Numbered from the stretch's first letter, positions 45,877 through 61,930 are shown. The stretch: 64,000 nt of DNA from Gonocerus acuteangulatus (GCA_946811695.1 OX328123.1:154921580-154985579), one strand, 5' to 3'. A program made the numbers and translations. The notes: generated by a model not told the origin, from the letters alone.

Positions 45877-46950
45877 GGTTCCTGTTCATATCCCTATTCT
45901 CATTTGAAAAGCATAGAATAGAAACAGATAATATTTTCCTCGGCCTTTGTTCAAAGGGTTTTATGGCTATACCTGGGGTCAGGTCCGCAAGACCCTAGAA
46001 TCCTCTTCTACCCATACTTCATTTCATACGTTTCAATGAATTGGAAAATATCAAATATTTTCACACATTCCTTTCTTCTTTTACTATAGTAATAATTCTA
46101 CAGATAAAATCAATTAAAAAATAAAATAAAAAAACCAACAGCATAAAGGCAATTGAAAATATTCAAAAGACGTCAACGAATCTTTTTCTCTTGGCAAGCT
46201 ATATTTCTAACAATGAATTGTTTTTCTTATTTTGCCTAATCTGTTTTATTTTAAAATACATTATCCAACTATAAGCAATTAAAAAATAACAAGGAATAAA
46301 AACAGACAAAAAGAACAGTTTGAATAAGCAAAATCAATTACTTTAATGTTTTAAGCACTTATTTCTCCGATTGACATCGCCTAATCAAAACTTTCATCAG
46401 AACCTTTTTTGTAGAGCATTTAGTAAGCTTTCTAATAGTATTCTTTTGTTTCCCAAGGTTCTCAACCTTTTTCGAGATATTAAGGAAAATATACAAAGTT
46501 ACCAAAACTTTTTAAGTCTGTTAATAAAATATTTTATTCTAACCCTTCCTTAACTCCAAACGTAACAAAAATTTCAACATATTAGTTTTAATGAAAGTAG
46601 AACATGCAGAAAATGTTTCAACTGAATCCCATGATTCTAAGTACCCAAACCAAAAACGGTATTCAAAAACTATTTTTCCAATTTTCTCAAAAACGGTTAA
46701 AGCTATCGCCTTGAAAATGGTTTCATTCGTTTTCCTAGCCCAAGAAGCCTTTAAAAAGAGTACTTACAAGCTTATGAACTCAATAACGTAAGCGTTACGA
46801 TTTTTTCTGCGCGAATTTCGCCCCAAACTCCATCTTCCAGTGGGCGGATTTTGCTGGTTAACGAACTTGACCTTTCATATTGGGCGACTGATTTTTGTAC
46901 CAAATTTCATCAAAATCGGACCATTCGTCTTCGACCTAGAGAGCGAACAG

Positions 46951-51382
<4,432 letters not shown>

Positions 51383-51722
51383 AATTTGAACCACCGTTAT
51401 TTTCGGTCTCTAGGGGTTCTGAAACGCGAAATTTTCTTGTCGGCACTTCCGGATTGTTTCATTGTATCATCCTTATAAGCGGGGTTCCTCCCTGTGGGGG
51501 AGGGAGGAACCGCGCTAAAAAGGAATGCGGCGTAATTGTTTTCATGGGTTTTATCATCATCCAACAAATATGACATATTAGGTTTTTGGTTAGTAAAGGA
51601 CTAAGCAAAAATATTTGATCAGCAAACATTTGTATTTATGGTCTTGTCTTATAATTATTTGAATATATCGAAAATAATGGAGACACCGTGGTAAATGGAT
51701 GGACGCCTTTCGAGGGAATAAT

Positions 51723-51846
51723 GCTTTTGGCGCGGTTCCTCCCTCCCTACATAGGGACTTCATGACGCAATCCGGAAGTGCCGACACGAACATCTCATGT
51801 TTCAGATCCCGTAGATCAATAATATAACGGTGGTTCAAATTTGTAG
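51723..51846 (-). mobile_element. Family H 3' fragment
   Basis: Inverted 3' end GGCGCGGTTCCTCCCTCCC, then 'catgacgcaatccggaagtg' and 'ggtggttcaaatttgta', as in complete copies. Truncated where the TA tract would begin. Confidence 0.75.
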
Positions 51847-51849
51847 ATG

Positions 51850-52500
51850 TATGCTCTAGCTGTTGCCGGGCGTGCCATGCTACACCTACTTTCTGCATCT
51901 ACAAAAGCAAAAAAAAAAATTAGAAACCAATTAAGGAATATTAAAGTCAAATGACGCAAATCTGTAACTATTCGGTTTCACAGTTTCGTGACTTAGAATA
52001 TTTTGACCTAGCCTAAGACACTCCCCAGATCAAGACCTACCTGGGTGTAAAGTTCGATCAAAATCGGCCAGACTGTGTAGATTCATATAAGCAACAAACA
52101 TACAGACAGACAGCTGGTAGACGTTTTTGACCTAGCCCTTGACACCCCTCGTGTCAAACCTACCAGTGTGCCGAATTTGGTCAAAATCGGATGAAGTGTA
52201 TGGATTTTTATAAGGAACAAACATACACACAGACAGCTGGTAGACGTTTTTGAATTAGCCCACGACACTCCTCGTGTCACACCTACCAGTGTGCCGAATT
52301 TGGTCAAAATCGGACGAAGGGTATGGATTTTTATAAGGAACAAACATACACACAGACAGCTGGTAGACGTTTTTGAATTAGCCCACGACACTTTCCGGAT
52401 CAAGATCTTCCTGTGTGCCGAGTTTGGTCAAACGGTGTGGATTTGTATAAGGAACAAACAGACAAACAGTGAGACACGTTATTTAGCTAAGTAGCTAACT
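51850..52500 (+). mobile_element. Helitron-like family L, copy 1 with 123-bp tandem repeats
   Basis: Starts 'ctctagctgttgccgggcg'. 'gacagctggtagacgttttt' recurs at 52109, 52232 and 52355 (123-bp period), each followed by 'agtgtgccgaatttggtcaa'-like text. Because 123 is a multiple of 3, a 106-codon minus-strand frame stays open across it. That frame is a repeat artefact. Confidence 0.6.
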
Positions 52501-53022
52501 CTAGGTGACTCTAGATATAATTTCCTACAAAAAATAGTTCATTTGAAGTATGGTCACATTTTAAAGGGCAGAGCAGTTATGCCCAATTTTCTGATTTTTT
52601 CTTTAACGTAGTCATATCTTTTATTGAATAAGAAAGGGTTGCTCAAAAACTGATCAAGATAATTAAATTCTAATTATGCCATCATAAAATAGACAAAACT
52701 TTCTTTATAAAACAGTGATTTAATTCACAAAATCCATTGACAGGAGATACTTTCTGGACATCCAATAACACACTTCTGTTTTCTCGATGAATCAGAGTTT
52801 TTTCGCGAATTTTTTCTTCAGCCCCCTAACGGACTACAGATTCAATACTTACAAGAAAACTTCTAAATTTAGTGAGCATTAAATCTATGCAAATTAAGTA
52901 GAGGTTTATTGAGGCATATATTGAACGGTTGGCTCCCTTTTGTCATGAGAATGTGGAATGTAGTTTTGTTACTTTCAATTACCTTGTGTAAAGAAATTAA
53001 TAATAGAAATTATATTTCTATT
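52501..53022. other. AT-rich DNA, nothing recognised
   Basis: No element end, gene or repeat period was found. Confidence 0.35.
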
Positions 53023-53170
53023 GTAGCGCGGTCCCTCCCTCCCCCATAGGGAGGAACCCCGCTTATAAGGTTGATCTCATGACGCAATCCAGAAGTGCCG
53101 ACTAGAAAATTTTGCGTTTCAGAACCCCTAGAGAACGAAAATGATGGTGGTTCAAATTTGTATATATATA

Positions 53171-53515
53171 TAAAATCAGTCCCGTAACAGGCCACAAGGG
53201 CCCAGAGGGGCAGATACTGTAGAGGTATCTGATTCTTGACCGTACGGCATACTAGGGAGATAGTGTGGTCAACACTATGCTCCGGCCGCCTGATTTTCCC
53301 CTTGGCTGCTTCGACTGCTAGAGTCATTAGCACCCAAGGTACCCATTATTAATTAAATTAATTAAAGGCTGGGTGAGCCTAGGGACGATCTGGGACCCCA
53401 AATCCAACCCTCGAACGGCAGCACTAGAAGAAAAAATCTTTAGTGCGCGCTCGGGTTTTGAACCTGGTCCTCCAGTTCATTAGTCGAGTGCTCTACCACT
53501 GAGCTAACCTCGCCC

Positions 53516-53517
<2 letters not shown>
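53171..53517 (-). mobile_element. tRNA-derived SINE (family C)
   Basis: Minus-strand head GGGGGCGAGGTTAGCTCAGT with A box TAGCTCAGTGG and B box GGTTCAAAACC. A body of about 270 bp containing 'ctgggtgctaatgactctag'-like and 'agtgttgaccacactatctc' segments follows. It ends ...GTTACGGGACTGATTTTA next to TA repeats. The unusually long body (total about 347 bp) may include a conserved central domain. Not a functional tRNA: the anticodon arm does not pair. Confidence 0.78.
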
Positions 53518-53576
<59 letters not shown>

Positions 53577-53755
53577 TATGTATTTTTGTCTGTTCGCTCT
53601 CTAGGTAGAAGACGAAAGGTCCGATTTTGATGAAATTTGGTACAAGAATCCGTCGTCCAATTTGAAAGGTCAAGTTCGTTAACCAGCAAAATCCGTTCAC
53701 TGGAAGATGGCGTTTGGGGCGAAATTTGCGCAAAATAAATCGTAACGCTTACGTT

Positions 53756-53913
53756 TTAGCGCGGTTCCTCCCTCCCCCATAGGGAGGAACCCCGCTTATA
53801 GGGTTGATACAATGAAACAATCCGGAAGTGCCGACAAGAAAATTTCGCGTTTCAGAACCCCTAGAGACCGAAAATAACGGTGGTTCAAATTTGTATATAT
53901 ATATATATGTATA

Positions 53914-53966
<53 letters not shown>

Positions 53967-55327
53967 CTGTTCGCTCTCTAAATAGAAAACGAATGGTCCG
54001 ATTTTGATGAAATTTGGTACAAAAATCCTTCGTCCAATTTGAAAGGTCAAGTTCGTTAACCAGCAAAATCCGCCTACTGGAAGATGGCGTTTGGGGCGAA
54101 ATTCGCGCAAAAAAAATCGTAACGCTTACGTTTTTTAGTTCATAAGCTTGTAAGTACTCGTTTTATATGATTCCTGGGCTAGGAAAACGAATGAAACCAT
54201 TTTGAAGGCGATCGCTTTAACCGTTTTCGAGAAAATTGGAAAAATAGTTTTTGAATACCGTTTTTGGTTTGGGTACTTAGAATTACGGGATTCAGTTGAA
54301 ACTTTATCTGCATGTTCTACTTTCATTAAAACTAATATGTTGAAAGTTTTGTTACGTTTGGAGTTAAGGAAGGGTTAGAATAAAATATTTTATGAACAGA
54401 CATGAAAAGTTTTGGGAAGTTCGTATACTTTCATTAATATCTCGAACACGGTTGGGAAATCGTGGTAAGTGGATAGAAACTATTTGAAAGCTTACTAAAT
54501 TCTCTACAAAAAAGATTCTAAAACTATTTTTGATTAGGTTATGTCAATCGGAGAAATAAGTGCTTAAAACTTCAAATACGTCTGTTTTTTTCTTATGAAC
54601 GGGTTTTTGTCGTTCTTGTTGTAATTTTTGTCTCATTCCCTTCGTTTTTTATTGCTTTTTATTTTTGTAATTTCTTATGTTGCGAAAATTTTGTGTTTAA
54701 AGCAGGATATGAAAAATGAGGCCAATTTTCTGTTGCTAGAAATAATATAAATTTTGGGAACTTTCATTAATATCTCGAAAACTGTTGAGAATTTTGGTAA
54801 ACGAAAGAATACCATTAGAAAGCTTATTAAATGCTCTACATAAAAGGTTCTAATGAAAGTTTTGATTAGGCGATGTGAATCGGAGAAATAAGACCTTAAA
54901 GCTTTAAAGTAATTGATTTCGCTTATTCGAAGTGTTCTTTTTGTCTGTATTTTATTCCTTGTTATTTTTTAATTGCTTATAGTTGGATAATGTATTCGAA
55001 AATAAAACAGGTTAAGTAAAATAACAAAAACAATTTATTGTTAGAAATATAGAGTTCCAAGATTCCAAGACCTTGTAACTAGCGGGACGGTTTCTATTGT
55101 TGCCGACCCTTCCAGGTAAGATTGTATATCCTACCTTTCAAGACTGGTGGAACCAAAATATAACTGTCAGGGTTCGGTCACAGCTACTTAATAAAACTAC
55201 ATTTTATCGTAAAAATGGTATTATTGTGCCGACGTTTCGGCTTGAACTTCAAGCCTTCATCAGGGCTGTAAATACAAGTAGGACATATTTAACACTAATA
55301 TATGCACATATCTATGTAAATATACCT

Positions 55328-55388
<61 letters not shown>

Positions 55389-55630
55389 GGCATATACACA
55401 TACACATATACACGCACACATATGTACATATATATGCCCACATACATACACATATGGGGTATGTATTATTAAGTAGCAGTGACCGAACCCGGACAATCCC
55501 TACCTTGCATCATCAACGGTCAACGATCTCCTCTCAACAAAATAATAACTGCTTCTATTTTAATCTTTCGAAATTAGACTAGGGATAAGAACGGAACCGC
55601 GCTAAGATGAGGCAGTTCCTGCGAGTCGGA
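53756..55630 (-). mobile_element. Family H element nested in another H element
   Basis: Inverted 3' end TTAGCGCGGTTCCTCCCTCC at 53756. 5' end GCAGTTCCTGCGAGTCGGA at 55630. Both ends are intact, so the nested copy fixes the family's boundaries. TA tract at about 53944-53961 plus degenerate TA. A Penelope-like insert lies at 55161-55537. Confidence 0.8.
55161..55537 (-). mobile_element. Penelope-like fragment with hammerhead-like motif and TA tract
   Basis: CAAAATA flanks it at 55154-55160 and 55538-55544, and uninterrupted H copies lack it. The minus strand reads CTGATGAAGGCTTGAA then GTTCAAGCCGAAACGTCGGC (55228-55263): CUGAUGA, a 7-9-bp stem, then GAAAC, the hammerhead-like core of Penelope terminal repeats. 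Its ends are inverse ('gggttcggtcacagctactt' at 55180 and inverse at 55469-55491). The TA tract lies at 55330-55385. Confidence 0.7.
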
Positions 55631-56227
55631 CTTTATTTGAGTTCATAAGCTTGTAAGCACTCGTTTTATAGGCTTCTTGTGCTAGGAAAACGAATGAAAC
55701 CATTTTCAAGGCGATAGCTTTAACCGTTTTCGAGAAAATTATCATGGGATTCAGTTGAAACATTTTCTGCATGTTCTACTTTCATTAAAACTAATGTCTT
55801 GAAATTTGTGTTACGTTTGGAGTTAAGGAAGGGTTAGAATAAAATATTTTATTAACAGACATAAAAAGTTTTGGTAACTTTGTATACTTTCCTTAATATC
55901 TCGAAAAAGGTTGAGAATCTTGGTAAACGGAAGGATACCACTAGATAGCTTACTAAATGCTCTACAAAAAAGGTTCTGATAAAAGTTTTAATCAGACGAT
56001 GTCAATCGGAGAAATAAGTGCTTAAATCTTTAAAGTAATTGATTTCGCTTATTCGAACTGTTCTTTTTGTCTGTTTTTATTCCTTGTTATTTTTTAACTG
56101 CTTATAGTTGGATAATGTATTTGATAATAAATCAGCTTAAGAAAAATAAGAAAAACAATTTAATCTTAGAGATATGGGGGGTCCTTCCTAGGGTGGGGAC
56201 CCATCCAGGTAAGATCGTAAATAAGAC

Positions 56228-56447
56228 CTTTTTTGAAGGTAAAGATGGAACTGTCAACTTTGGTCCTCCTCTGCCTCCCGGCACTTTCATTGCTGACGAA
56301 GGCTACCAATGAGTAGCCAAAACGTCCTAAATATAGATTTTTAACAAAAATCGTATTGAGGTTTCTTTAGCCGAATCCCAACCATTCCATCTTTACTTAT
56401 CACCTCGACGGCTAACTATCTAATCTTCATGCTTTCTAGAAATGTGG
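56228..56447 (+). mobile_element. Penelope-like fragment with hammerhead-like motif
   Basis: Plus strand GCTGACGAAGGCTACC-aatga-GTAGCCAAAACGTCC (56293-56327) gives CUGACGA, a perfect 6-bp stem, then AAAACGUC. Flanking 'ggtaaagatggaa' (56238) and its inverse 'ttccatctttac' (56385) form a larger stem. It replaces the H segment between 'gtaaataagacc' and 'ggacccaaaataataac'. Confidence 0.6.
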
Positions 56448-56546
56448 ACCCAAAATAATAACAGCTTCGATTTTAACCATTTTAAATGAGTCCAGAGATA
56501 AGAACGGAACCGCGCTAAGATGATGCAGTTCCTGCGAGTCGGACTT

Positions 56547-57843
56547 TTTTTATTTTGACACTAGGGATATGAGTGGAACCGGCATACTGGTAAATTTCGA
56601 CAGGAAACATACAATCGGAAAAGATGTATTAAGTATCTTACGTATAATTTCGGGGCTTAAAACTGTTCAGGTACTTTTTAGGCTTTCCAAATCAAGCCAC
56701 GAATATTCGTAAATAAGATGACGCAGTTTCTGTGAGTTTTCGTATTGAATATCGAAAATCATTTAGTTACAAAATGATTTATTAGAAAATATAAAACTTT
56801 GGCACTTGGAGTATCGCTACATTGAGCTCTTTTAACAGCTTTAAATACTATCCCCAATCTGAAAAAATAAAAAAAAAATTTTAAAAATGGACAAAATAAA
56901 AATAAATAAGATTTAAAAAAAAAAAATAAGTACATATGTACATCAAAATAATTAAATACTATTCTTAGTTATGTTTGGGATAAATTTTAATTTAAAGTTT
57001 GATTTTAGGTATAAAACTTTAATTAAGACTCAATTATATTTAAAGTTAGAGGTTTTATTAAATTTTAAAATATGTGTTCTTTGTCTTTAAATGTTGGAAT
57101 ATAGAGTAGATGTAATGGCTGCTTGGTGAAAACACGTGAAGTCAGTTATGTAGTATATAGTATTAATATAATACAACATAAATTATAAATATCTTAACTA
57201 GTTATTATTACATGAAAAATTATTATTCTATTTGTATTTAAAAGGAAAGTATAAAGTAAAGTTACTTTTGATATCCATGCAATAAATTACTTCATTCGTT
57301 CGTTTTGTATATTCTAAAAATTTTTATAATGAATTCCTTCGAAATCTGAAATATAATTTTTATTGGAAAAAGAATTGGATGAATACCTTCCTTTTTCTCT
57401 CTCATTCTTCAATTCCTTTATTTTAATAATGACATTGAGCCATTTTTATTTCATTTGATTTTACAATGTATAAGGGAAGGGAAAAGAATCATCACTACTC
57501 GCGAATCTTCATTTTTTAGGGGATTTTCTTCCGCCATCCAAAAGGAAAAATTCTCGCTTATATTTTTGGCCTCATGTGGCAATTTGGAAGTGCCCGCTGT
57601 TAAATTTCAAGTTTTAGAACTGAAGATGTTAACAAGGATATGTTTTAAAAATATTCTGAATCGGGTCACTAGAACCGGGGTTTACGCAGCATTGTGTGTT
57701 GGAATCGAATTAATCAGCTCGGGCATTGGTTTTTATTTCTACCACCAGGGGCGCTGTATCCGGGTTTTCCTGTTCATTGAGTCGGCTATTCATGACAAAT
57801 ATAAAACAGTAAAACTTTTCATGTTTTCATCGCGTTACTTCCC
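56547..57843. other. AT-rich DNA, no gene recognised
   Basis: A 142-codon frame at 57455-57883 lacks any motif and runs into a MITE end, so it is not accepted as a gene. 57590-57780 is vaguely H-like ('ggaagtgcccgctg') but too diverged to assign. Confidence 0.35.
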
Positions 57844-57897
57844 CATGGGCGTATATAGGGGGGGGGGGGCTGAGGGCGCCTAAAGAAACCTAAAGCA

Positions 57898-57936
<39 letters not shown>

Positions 57937-58058
57937 TATTTATGTGTGTGTGTACATATATATACATACGTTTGTCTGTTCGCGCTCCCACCGTCCCAAA
58001 AAGGGTCCGATTTTTATGACATTTGGTTCACAAATCTTTCATTTAACTTGAAAAGGCA

Positions 58059-58122
<64 letters not shown>

Positions 58123-58200
58123 ATACGCCATCAGAGATTACCAATTTTCCTGACCGATGGGTTATAACACGTCGACATTATTCGCCGTTGCCGGATTGCT
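57844..58200. repeat. MITE N end, TA tracts and H-like remnant
   Basis: CATGGGCGTATATAGGGGGG (57844) is a MITE N left end only. TA tracts lie at 57899-57931 and 58062-58117. Between them 'gtttgtctgttcgcgctccc' and 'gggtccgatttttatgacat' resemble the segment before the TA tract in H elements. Confidence 0.6.
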
Positions 58201-58837
58201 TCACCGGAGGCAAGAGGTTAAAAAAAATTCTGCAATAAATGTGATAATAAATAACTCGACTATTACTAAACAAAAATATTAAGAAATGAGATGAATATAG
58301 TTAGCCGTTGAATTGGTAATAAATCAAGGAATTGTTGAGATTCAGCTAACAGATAACAAGATTTTAAAAAAAGGAATTTATTTTTTGAACTTTTGGGCGT
58401 GTTCTTTTGCAGCCTTCTTCAGCAAAAATTGCCTAGGGGGTTCTGGAACATTTGAGCGCGTTTCCTTCAAGCTCCTGTATTTATAATTTTGGTGTAATCA
58501 CAATTGTAAAGGCCCTGTTGCTAAGGAAGAGCACTGAATCCATACAGGTTAATGGTTGGGCTTTCAACGGGAAAGGTTGATTTTCAGAGGCATCCCCACT
58601 CTACCCCTTCCCCTGGGGCACCACAATCTACCCTCACTCATAATTATATCACCATACCACTTCCCATGATTGGGCACTTACCAAGTCTCTCAAACCAAAA
58701 CACTTGTTGTCATTTCCCAACAGAAAATTAGTTCCCGGACAAATTACAAATAAATACAAGGTGAATGAATGAAAAAAATGCATTATTCTCGGACGTTGTC
58801 TCTTAAGAATAACATATAAATACATTTGGTTGATTAT
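58201..58837. other. Unassigned; possible Penelope-like trace
   Basis: On the minus strand GCTGAAGAAGGCTGCAAAAG (about 58412-58431) weakly resembles the CTGA.GA..GGC motif, without a clear stem. Nothing else is recognised. Confidence 0.3.
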
Positions 58838-59072
58838 CATCATCATCATCATCATATCCGGCGCAACAACCCGTCACCGAGTCTGGGCCGCCTCTAAAAG
58901 CCTCCGCCAGGTGGCTCGGTCCTGTGCAGCAGCTTTCCAATTCCGAGCACCAAGCAGGTCTCGTGCATCTGAGTTGACGGCATCTTCCCATCTCACATTT
59001 GGCCTGCCAACTCTCCGTTTTCCAAACATCCTGTCGGTCAACATCTTTTTAGTTAGTTCGCCCTTTTAGTTA
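58838..59072 (-). pseudogene. C-terminal relic of a LINE ORF2 with (GAT)n tail
   Basis: Minus strand: about 65 open codons reading KKMLTDRMFGKRRVGRP, NVRWEDAVNSDARDLLG, ARNWKAAAQDRATWRRLLEA and AQTR, then TGA (stop at 58874-58876). The 3' end is a (GAT)n tail (58838-58857). GRP..RW.D.V..D...L..RNW...A.DR..WR is the conserved C-terminus of a widespread class of arthropod non-LTR ORF2 proteins. Severely 5'-truncated; no RT domain remains. Confidence 0.75.
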
Positions 59073-59257
59073 GTTTTAGTTGGTTGATTATACAAATTTA
59101 AAATAAAACTTTAACACTATGCCTAAAAAAGAGACAACAAAGAAAAAAGAAAAGAACTCTAATACTATATACAAAATCTTATACTCTAACACCGTTTTAG
59201 ATTCTCCTCCATGACGCATTGCGAACTTAAAAATTTATGCATGTTTGACAAATTCGG

Positions 59258-59561
59258 ATAGTGTATTTGACAATAAAACAGATTAAGTAAAATAAGAAGA
59301 TCAATTTATTGTTAAAAATGTAGCGTTCAAAGAGAGATCCCAAGGCTTTCCAAATGCCTCTGAGCGGCATCTGTATGGCTGACCCATACAGATAAGATTG
59401 TAAATCAAGACCTTTCAAGACTGGTTTGTTTGAGATTTCATTTGGATAGGTGTTTCGCTATTGATCTAAACAAAGTAATAACTGTTTCTATTCTATGCCT
59501 TCATAAACACTAGAGATAAGAACGGAACCGCGTTAAGATGACGCAGTTCCTGCGAATCGGA
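59258..59561 (-). mobile_element. Family H 5' fragment
   Basis: Ends at 59561 with inverted TCCGATTCGCAGGAACTGCG and has 'gataagaacggaaccgcgtt' (59515-59534). The interior 'caataaaacagattaagtaa' is family-typical. Confidence 0.7.
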
Positions 59562-60023
59562 CTTTATTCTTTCAGATGGGTTGAAGACCAGTTCAGGTAC
59601 TGGTGAAGCTGCGATACCTGGTAAAAACAGGTAACAATTAAAATTAACGTCAAAAGTTCTTATACAGCTAGACTATGGGGCAGCAAACCTGCGTTTACTC
59701 AGAGTGAAAAACCAGCTCAAGATAAAAATGTTTTGTACTAAGACGGTTTAAACTTAAGAAACTCCCTAAGAAACATTACCATCACATATCCTTGGATGTG
59801 TGTCGTCTCCGAGATCACCAGATCAGCAGTAATGGACTATTATTTGTGGGACAGGCTAAAAGAAATAGATTACACTGAAATGTCCCGAAGAAGAATTTAA
59901 TTAAAACATAATATAAGTAATGCCATCAGTTCATTATCTGCGGCAACAGATGTCTTCGTTGTATCAATGCAGAAGGATTTCAGTTAGAGCATCTGGTATA
60001 AACATTTAAATAATAACAAAAGA
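59562..60023. other. Unassigned
   Basis: The plus strand around 59800-59900 resembles decayed transposase text ('atttgtgggacaggctaaaa', as in Tc/mariner-like C-termini), too short to call. Confidence 0.3.
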
Positions 60024-60236
60024 GCCAACGGCCATAGCCACGTTGAATACACCGGTTCCCATAGATCACCGAAGTTAAGCAAGGTCGGGCGTGGTCAGTA
60101 CCTGAATGGGTGACCGACCACGTGCTGTTGGCATTATAAAAGGGCGGCAACCTATAGATAGCCCGGCGCTAATGGCCAAGATGTAGATGCGCCGTAAAAA
60201 AAAAAAATAAATAAATAAAAAAATAAAAAAAAAAAA
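60024..60236 (+). mobile_element. 5S rRNA-derived SINE
   Basis: 60024-60132 is a 109-nt 5S-like head (GCCAACGGCCATAGCCACGT ... ATCACCGAAGTTAAGCAAGG ... GGGTGACC ... GCTGTTGGC). It retains the internal pol III promoter region but lacks about 10 nt before the 3' stem. A short body has 'cctatagatagcccg', shared with SINE B. The tail GGCGCTAATGGCCAAGATGT then GCGCCGT is shared with SINE A. The 12-bp duplication AATAACAAAAGA lies at 60012-60023 and 60237-60248. Confidence 0.9.
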
Positions 60237-60271
60237 AATAACAAAAGATTTAAATGGAAATATTGTGTATT

Positions 60272-60408
60272 TTAGCGCGGTTACTCCCTATCTCCATAGG
60301 GAGAACCCGCTTATGAGGTTAACCTCACGACGCAATCCGGAAGTGCCGACTAGAAACTTTCACGATTCAGGCCCTATAGATCACGAAAATATAGGTGCCT
60401 CAAATTTG

Positions 60409-60494
<86 letters not shown>

Positions 60495-61455
60495 TTGTTT
60501 GTTAACGCTCTAGCAAGCTCAAAAATGGCCCCATTTTGATGAAATCTGTCTTCTAATATGAAAGGTCAAGTTCGTTAACCAGCAGAATTCGCCCAGGGGA
60601 AGATAGTGTTTGGGGCGAAATTCGAGCAAAAAAAATCGTAACGCTTACGTTTTTGAGTTTATATGCTTGCAGGTACTTGCTTTATAAGTTTCTTAAGATA
60701 GGAAAACAACTGAAACCATTTTTAAGGCGATATCTGTAACTGTTTTTGAGAAAAGTGGAATCAATACTCTACAAAAAAGGTTCTGAAGCATTATTCGATG
60801 GGACAACGTCAATCAGAGATATAAGCGCTTAAAACTTAAAAAGTGTTTGTTTTGTTGTTTTGAAAGGGTTTTTCTCACTTTTTAATTGGTTGTTTCTTGT
60901 TTTAAATTGCATTTATCAGTAAAATTATTATTGTAGTAAAATAAGCTAAGAAACGGTAAAAGGTATAGGTAATACGTTTGGAATAGCTGTGGAATTCAAG
61001 ATGGCTGTGGCTAACCATGATGGCGTATACATAGGTTTGTTTTGAATTCTCCTATCTACATAACCTTCCTCCTGCTACAACTGAAGTTATCATTATTTCT
61101 TATTTTATAGAAAGATTTAACCCACGAGAGAATGAACTTTTATTTGCCATGAAGCACATATTTATAGTTGATTATTACAGTGAAACGAATTTGCTAGTAA
61201 AACAAGGAACTTAAAATGACAACGAATTTTCGGTTGTTTGGAATAGAGCCTGCTGAACAGTATTCGTAGAGTGAGTACGTTTTTAGTACATAATTGTATT
61301 GACTTATTCAGCCTTCCTCATGAATGAGGATTAAGAATTATCCGCTTGTGTAAGTTTGCTACTGTCAGTTTCCTGTTATTTGTGATGCCTAATCTACTCC
61401 ACTTCTTCGAGATATACGGAACCACGCTAAGATGACGCAGTTCCTGCGAGTCGGA
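60272..61455 (-). mobile_element. Family H element, complete copy
   Basis: Inverted 3' end TTAGCGCGGTTACTCCCTAT (hairpin with TAGGGAGAACC) at 60272. 5' end GCAGTTCCTGCGAGTCGGA at 61455. A TA tract of about 75 bp lies at 60412-60486. The copy aligns by eye with 6706-8075 along its length and shares the same 3' variant (TTACTCCC). Confidence 0.78.
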
Positions 61456-61889
61456 CGTTTATCTGATATAATTGATTATAGGTAATTACTCCCTTATTAT
61501 TTATCCTGAATTATTCTTCATTGATCTTTGACATTTTTTTAAAGTATAAAATTTTGATAGACCATTGCAAAAAAACTTCATCTGAACACATCCCAAGTTT
61601 TTTAGAGCTTAAAGTTTACCTCAAGTATAATGTACTGAGGGTAATTTAGTTTGCCGAAATTTGCCGATTCCAAAGATTTTTATTTTTAGATCCATCATCA
61701 TTTTTTCTTCCAAATTTGAAAAAAAAAATGTGGATAAATCCAAGAAAACGGTATTAATCCTTGGGCAAATGATTCAATTTAATCTGCAGGATGCTCCTAA
61801 AGAAATATTAATATTAAGCAATATTAAAAAGACTGCCAGTGTAGTCCTATGTTATATGTAAAAAATGTGAGAACCTGTTCACCGCAGAG

Positions 61890-61930
<41 letters not shown>

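Larger units (their letters stand above)
53023..56546 (-). mobile_element. Family H element with a second H element and three retro-insertions inside
   Basis: The 3' end is at 53023 (inverted ...GCGCTACA, decayed CTAA) with the hairpin GGTTCCTCCCT/AGGGAGGGACC. The 5' end is at 56546 (inverted TCCGACTCGCAGGAACTGCA). Interruptions: SINE C in the TA tract (53171-53517), the nested H element (53756-55630), and a Penelope-like fragment (about 56228-56447). Sequence on both sides of the nested H joins into the uninterrupted family order ('cgtaacgcttacgtt' | 'ttgagttcataagct'). Confidence 0.75.

Noticed and set aside
52083..52403. 106-codon minus-strand frame with repeated cysteine-rich text
   Set aside because: It is a translation of the 123-bp tandem repeats (a multiple of 3) in a Helitron-like element.
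53440..53517. tRNA gene on the minus strand (A and B boxes present)
   Set aside because: The anticodon stem does not pair, the B box has an A for G change, and it is continuous with a SINE body.
57455..57883. 142-codon open frame as a gene
   Set aside because: No domain, no splice or promoter context, and its end runs through a MITE N terminus (57844 onward).
60024..60132. 5S rRNA gene
   Set aside because: The 5S-like head lacks part of the 3' half, is followed by a SINE body and poly(A)-rich tail, and has target-site duplications. It is a 5S-derived SINE.
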